From the NCBI RefSeq assembly GCF_002729955.1, contig NZ_PBYA01000058.1, forward strand, positions 1-64,000: a DNA stretch of 64,000 nt, given 5' to 3'. The notes under the pieces are model-generated. The model did no database searches. It was not told the origin of the DNA and saw only the letters and a program-made list of their open reading frames with translations. Made by a program: the position numbers and the translations under genes. This DNA comes from Salinisphaera sp. (GTDB lineage Bacteria; Pseudomonadota; Gammaproteobacteria; Nevskiales; Salinisphaeraceae). Each line of letters opens with the position of its first letter. Position 1 is the first letter of the stretch. Shown piece by piece: positions 19,057 through 29,042 of this stretch.

Positions 19057-20357
19057 TGCAGCGTCTGGATAGCGCGAGCGCGGATTTCGAAGCACGCTTC
19101 GAAGCGCTCATCGACAGCGATACGCCGGCCCAGGCCGAGATAGACAGTCGGGTGGCGGCGATCATTGCCGACGTGCGCGAACGCGGCGACGAGGCGGTGG
19201 TGGCATACACTCGCGAGCTCGACCGGCATCCGGCGACCGATATGGCCGCGCTGGAAATCGCCCCGGCGCGCCTGAGTGCCGCACTCGAGGCGATGCCGGC
19301 ACAGCCGCGGGCGGCACTGGAAACCGCGGCCGATCGCATTCGGCGCTATGCCGAGTCGCAGAAGATCGAGGCCCAGTCCTACGAGGATGAATACGGCAAT
19401 CGACTCGGTCAGCTGGTGCGGCCGATCGAACGCGCCGGTGTTTATGCACCGGGCGGCAAGGCCGCCTATCCGTCGAGCGTTCTGATGAACGCGCTGCCGG
19501 CCCAAGTGGCCGGTGTGTCGCAGATCATCATGGTGTCGCCGGCGCCCGCCGGCGAGGTCAACGACTGGGTGCTGGCCGCGGCCGCGCTCGCTGGCGTGGA
19601 TCGCTTCTTTACCATTGGCGGTGCCCAGGCCGTGGCGGCGCTGGCCTATGGCACGAACAGCGTGCCCTGTGTCGACAAGATCGTTGGCCCCGGCAATGCC
19701 TATGTGGCCGAAGCCAAGCGCCAGGTTTTCGGTCGGGTCGGTATCGAATCGGTGGCCGGGCCGTCCGAGGTGCTGATCGTTGCCGATGGCAGCGGCGACC
19801 CGGAATGGGCGGCGCTGGATCTGTTCGCCCAGGCTGAGCACGGCGAGGATTCGCGGGCACTGTTGATCAGCCCCGACACGGATTTTCTCGCTGCCGTCGA
19901 GGCCGCTGTCGAGCGCCTCATCGAAGAACAGCCCCGGCGCGACATCATCCGCGCCTCGCTGGCCAATCACGGCGCGTTGATTGCGGTCGCGGACATGGCC
20001 GAAGCCATGGCCCTGTCCAATCGGATTGCCCCCGAGCATCTGGAACTCGCCGTCGCCGACCCGGAGGCGCTGCTGGATTCCATCGCCCATGCCGGCGCGA
20101 TCTTCATGGGGCATCGCACCCCCGAAGCCTTCGGCGACTACTGCGCCGGGCCCAATCACGTGCTGCCCACCGGCCGTACGGCACGGTTTTCCTCGGCGCT
20201 GGGCGTCTACGATTTCCAAAAGCGGCTGTCCATCATTCAGGCCAGCCCGCGCGGTGCAGCCGCACTCGCTCCGGTCGCTGCCGAGCTTGCCGTGGGCGAG
20301 GGGCTGTATGCCCATGCCGCCTCGGCACGCGTGCGCGCCGATGAAAGCGGCGGCTGA
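19053..20357 (+). CDS. hisD: Histidinol dehydrogenase HisD
   Basis: A zinc enzyme that performs the last two oxidations of histidine synthesis. It has 434 residues, the usual length. Conserved runs include [37 protein letters not shown] and [13 protein letters not shown], plus the metal-site region [11 protein letters not shown]. The start could be GTG 19053 or the next codon ATG 19056, which fits the CGGAGG at 19041-19046; the difference is one residue. The usual next gene hisC is absent and the bc1 operon follows. Confidence 0.96.
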
Positions 20358-20362
20358 GTCAG

Positions 20363-20390
20363 CTTTGATTGCGACGCGCTGTGCTATACT
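20363..20390 (+). promoter_or_regulatory. Candidate sigma-70 promoter of the petABC operon
   Basis: CTTTGA at 20363-20368 and TATACT at 20385-20390 are separated by 16 bp, in the 130-bp gap after hisD. A start site near 20397 would leave a leader of about 90 nt before petA. Confidence 0.5.
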
Positions 20391-20487
20391 TTTCAGACTC
20401 CATTGCGGCGTCCTGCCACGCCGCGGATCACGCACCCTTTAGAAAAATCGAACCGGCATTTCTGCCCTGCTCGAAGAGGTTTTACGC

Positions 20488-21087
20488 ATGAGCAAAGAGG
20501 GGGTCGACGTCGGCAAACGCCGATTTTTGACCACCGCCACCGCAGCCGTCGGTGGCGTGGGCGCGGCCTTTGTGGCCACACCGTTCGTCAAGTCCTGGCT
20601 GCCGAGTGCGCGCGCCAGGGCGGCTGGCGCCCCGGTGGAGGTCAACATCGCCGCATTGGAAGAGGGCGCGCTCGTGAGCGTGACCTGGCGAGGTAAACCG
20701 GTCTGGGTCGTGCGCCGCACGCCCGAAATGCTGGAAACCCTGGACGAGATCGCGCCGGAGCTGGCCGATCCGGAATCCAAGGCCGATCAGCAGCCGGAAT
20801 ACTGTCGCAACAAGCACCGCTCGATCGAGCCGGCCGTGCTGGTGATGGTGGGCATCTGTACGCATCTGGGCTGTTCGCCCAAGTATCGTCCGGAGGCCGA
20901 CGGCGGTCAGCTGTCCTACAGTGGCTTCTTCTGCCCGTGCCATGGTTCCAAGTTCGATATCGCGGGCCGGGTCTATTCAGGGGTGCCCGCGCCGCTGAAT
21001 ATGGTGGTGCCGCCGCATCGCTATGAGGGCGACAGCCTTATAGTGGTGGGTGAGGATCCGAACCAGGGCGGCGAGGAGGCTGCGTAA
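20488..21087 (+). CDS. petA: Ubiquinol-cytochrome c reductase Rieske iron-sulfur subunit
   Basis: A 199-residue Rieske protein of the cytochrome bc1 complex. Residues 10-33 hold a twin-arginine-type anchor (KRRFLTTATAAVGG). The 2Fe-2S ligands are Cys124 and His126 in CTHLGC and Cys149 and His152 in CPCHGS; Cys129 and Cys151 can form the stabilising disulfide. It is the first gene of the petA-petB-petC operon and transfers electrons from ubiquinol at the periplasmic side to cytochrome c1. Confidence 0.96.
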   Translation: MSKEGVDVGKRRFLTTATAAVGGVGAAFVATPFVKSWLPSARARAAGAPVEVNIAALEEGALVSVTWRGKPVWVVRRTPEMLETLDEIAPELADPESKADQQPEYCRNKHRSIEPAVLVMVGICTHLGCSPKYRPEADGGQLSYSGFFCPCHGSKFDIAGRVYSGVPAPLNMVVPPHRYEGDSLIVVGEDPNQGGEEAA

Positions 21088-21088
21088 G

Positions 21089-22324
21089 ATGGCAAGCAAG
21101 TTCATGAACTGGGTCGATGCCCGGTTCCCGGCGACCCAGCTGTGGAACGAACACATCGGCCAGTATTACGCCCCGAAGAACTTCAACGTCTGGTACTACT
21201 TCGGCTCCCTGGCCATGCTGGTGCTGGCCAACCAGCTGCTCACCGGTATCTGGCTGGCGATGTTCTACAAGCCGTCGGCCGCCGAAGCCTTTGGCTCGGT
21301 CGCCTACATCATGCGCGACGTGGAGTGGGGCTGGCTGATCCGCTACATGCATTCCACGGGTGCATCGTTCTTCTTCATCGTTGTCTATCTGCACATGTTT
21401 CGTGCCCTGCTGTACGGCTCGTACCGCAAGCCGCGCGAACTGCTGTGGATCTTCGGCTGCCTGATCTTCCTTGCCCTCATGGCCGAGGCCTTCATGGGCT
21501 ATGTGCTGCCCTGGGGCAACATGTCCTACTGGGGCGCGCAGGTGATCATCTCGCTGTTCTCGGCCATCCCCGTGGTGGGTGAACAGCTCACCACCTGGAT
21601 TCGCGGCGACTTCGTGATCGGCGACGCCACGCTCAACCGCTTCTTCGCCCTGCACGTCGTGGCACTGCCGTTCGTGCTGGTCGGTCTGGTGATCGCCCAC
21701 ATCATGGCGCTGCATCACGTGGGGTCGAACAACCCCGACGGTATCGAGATCAAGGCCAACAAGAACGCTGACGGCCATCCGGCCGACGGTATTCCCTTCC
21801 ATCCGTACTACACGGTGAAGGATCTGTTCGGCGTGGGCGTTTTCCTGATCCTGTTCTGCGGCGTAATCTTCTTCGCGCCGGAATTCGGCGGGTTCTTCCT
21901 CGAGCCGCCGAACTTCACGGAAGCGAACCCGTCGGTAACGCCCGAGCATATCGCGCCGGTGTGGTACTTCACGCCGTTCTACGCGATCCTGCGTGCCATC
22001 AACTTCGAAGTGTTGGGCGTGCCGGCCAAGCTGCTGGGCGTGATCGCGATGTTTGGCGCGGTGCTCATCCTGTTCGTGCTGCCCTGGCTGGATCGAAGCA
22101 AGGTCAAGTCGATTCGCTACAAGGGGCCGATCTTCAAGGGCATGCTGGCAATCTTCGTGGTGGCCTTCATCACCCTTGGCTATATCGGCACACAGGCACC
22201 GAGCCCGTTGCTGACTACCATTGCGCAGATTTGTACTGCGGTCTATTTCGCCTTCTTCCTGTTGATGCCGTTCTATAGCGCGATCGACAGGACCAAGCCG
22301 GTTCCGGAAAGGGTAACGGGATGA
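21089..22324 (+). CDS. petB: Cytochrome b subunit of the bc1 complex
   Basis: A 411-residue integral membrane cytochrome b with eight expected helices. Heme-ligating histidines occur in the second helix (RYMHSTGASFFF, VYLHMFRALL) and in the fourth (FFALHVVALPF, VIAHIMALHHVGS). The Qo-site-like motif appears as PEFGG rather than PEWY. ATG 21089 follows GAGGAGG, one base after the petA stop codon; an upstream in-frame extension was rejected. It overlaps petC by 4 bp. Confidence 0.96.
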   Translation: MASKFMNWVDARFPATQLWNEHIGQYYAPKNFNVWYYFGSLAMLVLANQLLTGIWLAMFYKPSAAEAFGSVAYIMRDVEWGWLIRYMHSTGASFFFIVVYLHMFRALLYGSYRKPRELLWIFGCLIFLALMAEAFMGYVLPWGNMSYWGAQVIISLFSAIPVVGEQLTTWIRGDFVIGDATLNRFFALHVVALPFVLVGLVIAHIMALHHVGSNNPDGIEIKANKNADGHPADGIPFHPYYTVKDLFGVGVFLILFCGVIFFAPEFGGFFLEPPNFTEANPSVTPEHIAPVWYFTPFYAILRAINFEVLGVPAKLLGVIAMFGAVLILFVLPWLDRSKVKSIRYKGPIFKGMLAIFVVAFITLGYIGTQAPSPLLTTIAQICTAVYFAFFLLMPFYSAIDRTKPVPERVTG

Positions 22325-23070
22325 TGCGTCGGTTCCTCATTGCGCTGTTTCTGATGATGCCGCTGGCCGCATGGGCGGCCGGTGGTGAGTCCGTGCCGTT
22401 TCATCATGACACCAATCTTGGCAACCAGGCTTCGCTGCAGCGTGGCGCCAAGATGTTCATGAACTACTGCTCCGGCTGTCACTCGCTGCAATACATGCGC
22501 TATCAGCGTATCGCGGACGATCTGGAGATTCCCGAGGACGTCATGGAGAACAATCTCATGATGACCCGCGGCAAGATCCACGACACCATCCAGGGCACGA
22601 TGGACGCCGAAAGCGCTGCCGAGTGGTTCGGCAAGGCGCCGCCGGATCTGTCGTTGACCGCGCGCGAGCGCGGCGCAGACTGGGTTTACAGCTTCCTGCT
22701 GAGCTTCTATCGCGACGATTCGCGTCCGACCGGCGTAAATAACGTCGTGATGAGCAATACGGCCATGCCCGCGGTGCTCGCGCCGCTGCAGGGCTATCAG
22801 GCGCTCAAGCACAGCGAGGGCGAAGGTGAAGGCGAAGGCTCGCACGGTGCCGGCCACGGAGCGCCCGAGTTCGAGCTTATCCAGGAAGGGCAGCTCAACC
22901 CGGCCGAGTACAAGAAGGCCGTGGGCGATCTGACCAACTTCCTCGTCTACGTTGGTGAGCCGGCCAAGCTTGTGCGGTATTCGCTGGGCTTCAAGGTCAT
23001 CGTGTTCCTGCTGCTGTTCACGGCCCTGGCCTATATGCTCAAGCGGGAATTCTGGCGCGATGTGCATTAA
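22321..23070 (+). CDS. petC: Cytochrome c1
   Basis: A 249-residue cytochrome c1 of the bc1 complex. A signal peptide covers about residues 1-20, the heme c motif CSGCH is at 50-54, and a C-terminal membrane anchor spans roughly 222-240. A Glu/Gly then His/Gly-rich insert (SEGEGEGEGSHGAGHG) near residues 164-180 is encoded by repeated GGCGAA-like hexamers and looks expanded. It is the last gene of petABC and lies 25 bp before sspA. Confidence 0.95.
   Translation: MMRRFLIALFLMMPLAAWAAGGESVPFHHDTNLGNQASLQRGAKMFMNYCSGCHSLQYMRYQRIADDLEIPEDVMENNLMMTRGKIHDTIQGTMDAESAAEWFGKAPPDLSLTARERGADWVYSFLLSFYRDDSRPTGVNNVVMSNTAMPAVLAPLQGYQALKHSEGEGEGEGSHGAGHGAPEFELIQEGQLNPAEYKKAVGDLTNFLVYVGEPAKLVRYSLGFKVIVFLLLFTALAYMLKREFWRDVH
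22816..22839 (+). repeat. Hexamer repeat encoding Glu-Gly tract in petC
   Basis: Four tandem GARGGY hexamers encode (EG)4 in cytochrome c1. Replication slippage could change its length between strains. Confidence 0.6.
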
Positions 23071-23095
23071 ACCGCTTCGCGTCCAGCGCTGATTC

Positions 23096-23728
23096 ATGGC
23101 CAGTCGTAGCGCCACGATCACGCTCTATTCGCGCCCGGGCTGTGTGCACAGCCACCGGGTGCGGCTGATCATGGCTGAAAAGGGCGTGGCCAGTTACAAG
23201 GTGGTCGAGCTTCGAGAAGACGAGGAAAGCGAGGATCTTCTCGAGCTCAATCCCTACAACACGGTTCCGACACTGGTCGATCGTGATCTGGTGGTCTACG
23301 ACCCGCGCATCATTCTCGAGTATATCGACGAGCGTTATCCGCACCCGCCGTTGATGCCGGTGGACCCGGTACTGCGAGCCCAGTACCGGCTGGCGATTTT
23401 CCGCATGGAAGCAGATCTTTACGAGCTGTGCGAAGATCTCGATGGCACCCCGGCGGTGGCGCGCAAGGCGCGCGAGCGCATGACTGAGCTGCTGACCACG
23501 CTGGCCGCGGATTTTTCGCCGCGCGAATATATCGGCGAAGAGTTCTCCCTGGTCGATTGCACGCTCGCGCCGATCCTCTGGCGGCTCGAACACTACGGCG
23601 TCAAACTGCCGCCGCGTCATGCGAAAACGCTTGCGAGCTATGCACAGCGCCTGTTCGCCCGGCCCGCCTTTGCCGAGAGTCTGTCGGCGGTCGAGGCCGA
23701 AATGGGTGAGCTGCCGCCCAAGCGCTGA
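23096..23728 (+). CDS. sspA: Stringent starvation protein A
   Basis: A 210-residue glutathione S-transferase-fold protein that binds RNA polymerase during starvation and acid stress in E. coli. The N-terminal thioredoxin-like domain (ATITLYSRPGCVHSHRVRLIM) is followed by the helical domain. The conserved petABC-sspA-sspB order supports the assignment. Length matches E. coli SspA (212). Confidence 0.94.
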   Translation: MASRSATITLYSRPGCVHSHRVRLIMAEKGVASYKVVELREDEESEDLLELNPYNTVPTLVDRDLVVYDPRIILEYIDERYPHPPLMPVDPVLRAQYRLAIFRMEADLYELCEDLDGTPAVARKARERMTELLTTLAADFSPREYIGEEFSLVDCTLAPILWRLEHYGVKLPPRHAKTLASYAQRLFARPAFAESLSAVEAEMGELPPKR

Positions 23729-23857
23729 ACGAACGCCGGCGCGGCGCATGCTCACTCGCCGCGCTCGCCCCGTATTCCCACGTCTTGTTTATATGCGCGA
23801 TCTGCCCCACCTTGGTAGGCAGACAATTCGCTCTGATACTGATTTGAGGTTGTGCCC

Positions 23858-24292
23858 ATGGCCGAACTGACGTCCCGCCGGCCGTACCTGATTCGAGCCC
23901 TGTACGACTGGGTGCTCGACAACGATCTGACCCCGCATCTGCTGGTTGCGGCCGACGCCGACGGCGTCGACGTGCCACGCCAGTTCGTCACCGAAGACGG
24001 CAAGATCACGGTCAACATAAGCCCCGGCGCGGTACGCGGTCTGGCGCTCGAGAACGAGCTGATCACTTTCTCGGCGCGTTTCTCGGGCCAGAGCTACAAC
24101 GTGAGCCTGCCGCCCGGCGCCGTGCTGGCGCTGTATGCGCGCGAAAACGGCGAGGGCATGCTTTTCGGCGACGTGGAAACTACGCCCACGCCCCCCGACG
24201 GTGGCCCGGGCGGCGGCACGGACGACGCCGATATGGATGACGAGGCCGGCGACACCAAGAGCAAGCACCCGCACCTCAAGGTGGTGAAGTAG
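23858..24292 (+). CDS. sspB: ClpXP protease specificity-enhancing factor SspB
   Basis: A 144-residue adaptor that delivers ssrA-tagged proteins to ClpXP. The substrate-binding domain covers about residues 1-110 (RPYLIRALYDWVLDNDLTPHLLV). A flexible acidic linker follows, ending in the ClpX-binding tail HLKVVK, comparable to the LRVVK end of E. coli SspB. ATG 23858 was chosen because TGAGGT sits 7-8 bp upstream; a GTG two codons earlier is the alternative. Confidence 0.94.
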   Translation: MAELTSRRPYLIRALYDWVLDNDLTPHLLVAADADGVDVPRQFVTEDGKITVNISPGAVRGLALENELITFSARFSGQSYNVSLPPGAVLALYARENGEGMLFGDVETTPTPPDGGPGGGTDDADMDDEAGDTKSKHPHLKVVK

Positions 24293-24316
24293 GGCAGGCC
24301 GCCGCGGGCCCTGCCC
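24292..24316. terminator. Weak hairpin between convergent sspB and diaA
   Basis: GGGCAGG and CCTGCCC pair across an 11-nt GC-rich loop in the 34-bp gap between convergent genes. There is no T-run on either strand, so its role as a terminator is uncertain. Confidence 0.3.
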
Positions 24317-24326
24317 GCGCAGGCGC

Positions 24327-25275
<949 letters not shown>

Positions 25276-25373
25276 AGCGGGTCTAGCGCGCCATGCGGCC
25301 GTGCAGTACCAGGCGAGCGCCGCTGCACGCGCGCTCTACGAGCACCCGCGTGCGGGCGCGGTGCCATGAGGCC

Positions 25374-25400
25374 GCGCGCCGAATGCGTGTCGGCGCGCGG
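25374..25400 (-). promoter_or_regulatory. 10-bp perfect hairpin between lpoA and yraN
   Basis: CGCGCGCCGA and TCGGCGCGCG pair around a 7-nt loop 11 bp after the lpoA stop codon, in the direction of transcription. No T-run follows. It could attenuate read-through into yraN-diaA or protect the lpoA mRNA end. Confidence 0.5.
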
Positions 25401-25410
25401 CTCGGTCGGA

Positions 25411-27321
25411 CTAGCGCGCCCAAGGGTCGCGCGTGCTCGAGGCCCCGGCGGCGTCGTTCTTGGCGTCGCTGATCGACGGCATTTCCGCCAGCTCCGGTTC
25501 GCCGTCGCGGAACACCGCCCAGGCCAGATAGCGCCGGATCGTGCCATCGGGATTGACCTTGAGCACGCCGGTCATGCCCTCGAACATATCGTCCGGGCGC
25601 AGGCCGCGCTCAGCGATACGGTCGGCGAGTTTCCAGGCGTCCATGCCCATCGCGAACAGCCGCTCGTAGTGTTCGGCGGTCGTGCCGTAGCGCTGGATCG
25701 CTTCGGCCCGGCGCGAGTCGAGAAAATCGCCGGCACCGACCACCCAGGGCATGTCGACGAACTCAACGCCGTTGAGGTCGATGTCCTCGCCCGGGTCGGG
25801 GCTGCCGGTGTAGGAATGCGAGGTGGTCAGCATGGCCAGGTTGCGGGCCCGGTAGTAGCGCAGCTGGCTACGAATCAGGCGGGCCTGGGAGGGCTGGGCG
25901 GCCACGAAGATGTAGTCGGCGCCGCCACGGCGATAACTCTGCAACAGGCGCTGGATCGGGTCGCGGTGATCCGGCTCGCTGGGCTCGTAGGTCGCCTGGT
26001 CGACGACCTGGCCGCCGCGTTTTTCCAGCTCGCTGCGAAAGGCGTTGAACACGCGCATGCCCCAGTCGCCGCTGGGCACCAGGGCCAGGGCGCGCGTGCG
26101 GCCCTTGGCGGCAGCCTGACGTGCGACTTCGCGGGCTTCGTCTTCGGGGGCGAGAGCGAACTGGTAGAAGCCGGCGTGGCTGTCGGGCGTATCGGTGTAG
26201 TTGAGGCCGACGGTCGGGATCTGGCTGTCCAGCCGGGCCATCTCGGCGACCTTCGGCTTGTCGAGCGGGCCGACCAGAATGCCGACGCGGTCACTCTGTG
26301 CGCGCTGGAGCAGCTCGTTGGCGCTCATGCTGCTGGTATCGTAGATCTGCGGGCGGGCCGGCTTGCTGCTGTCATTTTCGTAGGCAAACATGAAGCCGTC
26401 GCGAATGGCCTTGGCCGCACTCGAGAAGTTGCCCGTCATCGGCAGGGCCAGGGCCACGCTATCGTTTTGCGGGCGCGGGGCCTGGCCAAACTGCTGGCCG
26501 GGCCGGCTGCGCTCGACCGGCGAGGTGCGGGCGCGGTAGTCGAAGCGCTGCTCGAGAATGCTGCGGGTGGCCGGATGCTGCGGGAAACGGTCCTCCCAGG
26601 CGGCCAGGGCCTGATCGCGTTCGTTACGGCTGTTCCAGCGACGCTGACCGATATCCGCCAGCGCCAGCCAGCCGATCGTGGTCTGGTCTGCCTGCTGGGC
26701 GGCCTGGCTTTGCGGGCCCTGGCCGCGGGCGATCGCATCCAGCGCCTTGGCATAGATGTTGTCGTCGTTGCCGCGCAGCATGCGGTCGTCGACCAGCCAT
26801 ACGCCGCGCTGCACCAGGGCGCCGATGCCGGCGATCAGGTCGTTCTGTTCGAATTGCAGCTGCGCGCGTTTTTCCCAGACGCGCTCGGCCACCTGCGGCG
26901 GCGTGCCGCTGCCCGGCGGGGGCAGCTGCTCGAGCGCGGCTGCCGGCGCTGTGCCCACGAGGTTGACCTCGCGGCGTGCCAGCTCGTAGCGCGCCCGTTC
27001 CAGATCGTTGAGCGTGCTCGGCGGAAAGCTCGACAGGATCTGCTTGGCCGTCTGGGCATCGCCGGCCTGGGCGGCTGCAAGCCCCGCTTCGAAGCGAAGC
27101 TGTCGCGCGCGATCCCGGTCGGAGGCGTTCGCCGAGGCCTGGGCATAGAGTTCGGCGGCACGGGCGTAGTCGCCCTGTGCGACCGCCTCCTCGGGGGTGC
27201 CCGTCGGGGCGTTGCCGAACTGGCCCTGCGCCTGACGTAACTGCTCGGCACAGCCGGCCAGCAGCAGGGCGATAAGCAGGACGGCAAGCGGGCCCAGCGA
27301 TAGCTTTTTATAGACGGTCAT
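25411..27321 (-). CDS. lpoA: Penicillin-binding protein activator LpoA
   Basis: A 636-residue outer-membrane lipoprotein that stimulates the transpeptidase of PBP1a across the periplasm. A lipoprotein signal (MTVYKKLSLG, hydrophobic core, LLAGC) puts the acylated Cys at residue 24. A TPR-like helical N-terminal domain precedes a C-terminal periplasmic-binding-protein-like domain (SVALALPMTGNFSSAAKAIRDG onward). The frame is open upstream to 27507, but only ATG 27321 gives the lipoprotein signal at the N-terminus. It is divergent from rsmI. Confidence 0.93.
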   Translation of the reverse strand: MTVYKKLSLGPLAVLLIALLLAGCAEQLRQAQGQFGNAPTGTPEEAVAQGDYARAAELYAQASANASDRDRARQLRFEAGLAAAQAGDAQTAKQILSSFPPSTLNDLERARYELARREVNLVGTAPAAALEQLPPPGSGTPPQVAERVWEKRAQLQFEQNDLIAGIGALVQRGVWLVDDRMLRGNDDNIYAKALDAIARGQGPQSQAAQQADQTTIGWLALADIGQRRWNSRNERDQALAAWEDRFPQHPATRSILEQRFDYRARTSPVERSRPGQQFGQAPRPQNDSVALALPMTGNFSSAAKAIRDGFMFAYENDSSKPARPQIYDTSSMSANELLQRAQSDRVGILVGPLDKPKVAEMARLDSQIPTVGLNYTDTPDSHAGFYQFALAPEDEAREVARQAAAKGRTRALALVPSGDWGMRVFNAFRSELEKRGGQVVDQATYEPSEPDHRDPIQRLLQSYRRGGADYIFVAAQPSQARLIRSQLRYYRARNLAMLTTSHSYTGSPDPGEDIDLNGVEFVDMPWVVGAGDFLDSRRAEAIQRYGTTAEHYERLFAMGMDAWKLADRIAERGLRPDDMFEGMTGVLKVNPDGTIRRYLAWAVFRDGEPELAEMPSISDAKNDAAGASSTRDPWAR

Positions 27322-27418
27322 AAGATTGGAACTCCCAGATTTGCGCGCCTCATCCCCCAAGCGCGTCAGTATGGCCTGCATAATATCAGCGCCATCCCTA
27401 CGACGTCGTGAAACGACT

Positions 27419-28270
27419 ATGCAATCGACCACGGCCGCGCTCTGGATTGTGGCCACGCCCATTGGCAATCTCGGTGATTTCAGCGATCGCGCACGGCGCA
27501 CGCTCAACGACGTGGCGCTGATCGCTGCCGAAGATACCCGCCACAGTGCGCGTCTGACCCGTCATCTGGGCATCGATACGCCGATGATGTCTTTGCACGA
27601 ACATAACGAGGGCGCGCGCATCGATACGATCGTCGAGCGGCTGGCCGCCGGCGATTCGGTGGCCCTGATCAGCGACGCCGGCACGCCGCTGATCAGCGAT
27701 CCGGGTTATGCGTTGGTCGGCGCGGTACGTGCGGCCGGCTATGCCGTACTTGCCGTGCCCGGGGCCTGTGCGGCGATCGCGGCGCTTTCGATTGCGGGCC
27801 TGCCCAGCGATCGATTCGTGTTCGAGGGTTTTCTGCCCTCCAAGGCCACCGCCCGGCGCAGCCGCCTGGCCGAGCTGGCCGATGAAAGCCGCACGCTCAT
27901 CGTCTATGAGTCCAGCCATCGCATCGAACGCTGTGTGCGTGATATGGGGGAGGTGTTGGGCGCCGGGCGACGGATCGGGCTCTGCCGTGAGCTGACCAAA
28001 CTGCACGAACAGAGTGTCCTGCTCGAGGCCGAGGCCCTCGCTGGCTGGCTCGCCGAGGACGACAACCGCCGCCGCGGCGAATTCGTGCTGGTGGTGGAAG
28101 GCGCGCCCGAGGCCAGCCGTGAACGCGGCGAGATCGATCTGGATGCATTGCTCGGCGAGCTGCTGGCGTTGACCGGCACCAAGCAGGCGGCCAAGGCTGC
28201 GGCCCGTCTGACCGGGCGCGCGACCAACGAGATCTATGCCCGGGCGCTTGAGCTTGCCGCTGCCGATTGA
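27419..28270 (+). CDS. rsmI: 16S rRNA (cytidine(1402)-2'-O)-methyltransferase RsmI
   Basis: A 283-residue SAM-dependent methyltransferase of the tetrapyrrole-methylase fold that 2'-O-methylates C1402 in the decoding centre. The glycine loop ATPIGNLGD, the motif AEDTRHSARLTRHLGI and SDAGTPLISDPGY are diagnostic. ATG 27419 was chosen over an in-frame codon 93 bp upstream that adds unrelated residues. It lies divergent from lpoA and just upstream of rnpB. Confidence 0.95.
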   Translation: MQSTTAALWIVATPIGNLGDFSDRARRTLNDVALIAAEDTRHSARLTRHLGIDTPMMSLHEHNEGARIDTIVERLAAGDSVALISDAGTPLISDPGYALVGAVRAAGYAVLAVPGACAAIAALSIAGLPSDRFVFEGFLPSKATARRSRLAELADESRTLIVYESSHRIERCVRDMGEVLGAGRRIGLCRELTKLHEQSVLLEAEALAGWLAEDDNRRRGEFVLVVEGAPEASRERGEIDLDALLGELLALTGTKQAAKAAARLTGRATNEIYARALELAAAD

Positions 28271-28309
28271 TGCACCGCAGCGTAGCCACGGGTGATAGAA
28301 TCCGCGCTC

Positions 28310-28660
<351 letters not shown>

Positions 28661-28832
28661 CTCCAGTTCCCCCCACGCGACGGCCCCGGCCGGCCTTTGC
28701 GCGCCCCGGCGTGGGCGAGCGCCCCACCTGCGCAAACTGCGCGCCGATTTGTGCGCCACGGAATTCCCCGCTCGCAGGTTATGCACGCCAATAAAGGCTT
28801 CGCGGCCGGCAACGGCTTACAAAATCGTCGAG

Positions 28833-28858
28833 CTAAAACCGCTAAAACCCTAAAAAAC
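28833..28858 (+). repeat. Tandem CTAAAACC-like repeat
   Basis: CTAAAACC occurs at 28833-28840 and 28842-28849, then a variant CTAAAAAAC at 28850-28858. The spacing is 8-9 bp in a stretch far more AT-rich than its surroundings. It could be an upstream activating or DNA-bending element for the dcw promoter. Confidence 0.5.
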
Positions 28859-28863
28859 AAAAC

Positions 28864-28883
28864 AAAATGGCAATGCCGTTTTT
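28864..28883 (+). terminator. Weak candidate terminator after rnpB
   Basis: AAAATGGC and GCCGTTTT form an 8-bp stem including one G-U pair, with a 3-nt loop and five T at 28879-28883. The stem has only three G-C pairs and lies about 200 bp beyond mature rnpB, so confidence is low. Confidence 0.3.
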
Positions 28884-28954
28884 GGTCTCAAATTGGGCTG
28901 TGAAGGCTTCAGAAATCACTGTTTTGCTGGGTTTTTTTGCCCTTCGTCGTTTGC

Positions 28955-28984
28955 TTGACACTCGAAAGCGGCACTGCCTATAGT
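28955..28984 (+). promoter_or_regulatory. Sigma-70 promoter of the dcw cluster
   Basis: A perfect TTGACA at 28955-28960 and TATAGT at 28979-28984 are 18 bp apart. The expected start near 28991 gives a leader of about 50 nt to mraZ. It is one of the best promoter matches in the window and is placed to drive mraZ and the division/cell-wall cluster. Confidence 0.8.
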
Positions 28985-28993
28985 GGCGCCGAG

Positions 28994-29018
28994 GGGTAGG
29001 AAGTGGGGCAAAGTGGTT
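28994..29018 (+). promoter_or_regulatory. Candidate MraZ operator boxes
   Basis: GGGTA (28994), TGGGG (29004) and TGGTT (29014) repeat on a 10-bp period just downstream of the predicted transcription start. Characterised MraZ proteins bind TGGGN-type repeats with 5-nt spacers in their own leaders. Only the middle box is a full match, so the site is tentative. Confidence 0.4.
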
Positions 29019-29042
29019 CAACGGCAGAAATGAGGCCGCAGC

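Larger units (their letters stand above)
28661..29042. other. Intergenic region rnpB-mraZ with AT-rich block
   Basis: No gene is supported here. The first part is GC-rich with a bulged hairpin at 28711-28726. From about 28810 the composition turns AT-rich, with a triple CTAAAACC-like repeat at 28833-28858, a weak terminator-like stem at 28864-28883 and a run of seven T at 28932-28938. A strong sigma-70 promoter and possible MraZ boxes follow. Confidence 0.7.

Noticed and set aside
23812-23840. TTGGTA-17-GATACT promoter-like pair before sspB
   Set aside because: The predicted start near 23847 would fall within the ribosome site of sspB, leaving almost no leader. sspB is more likely read from upstream with sspA.
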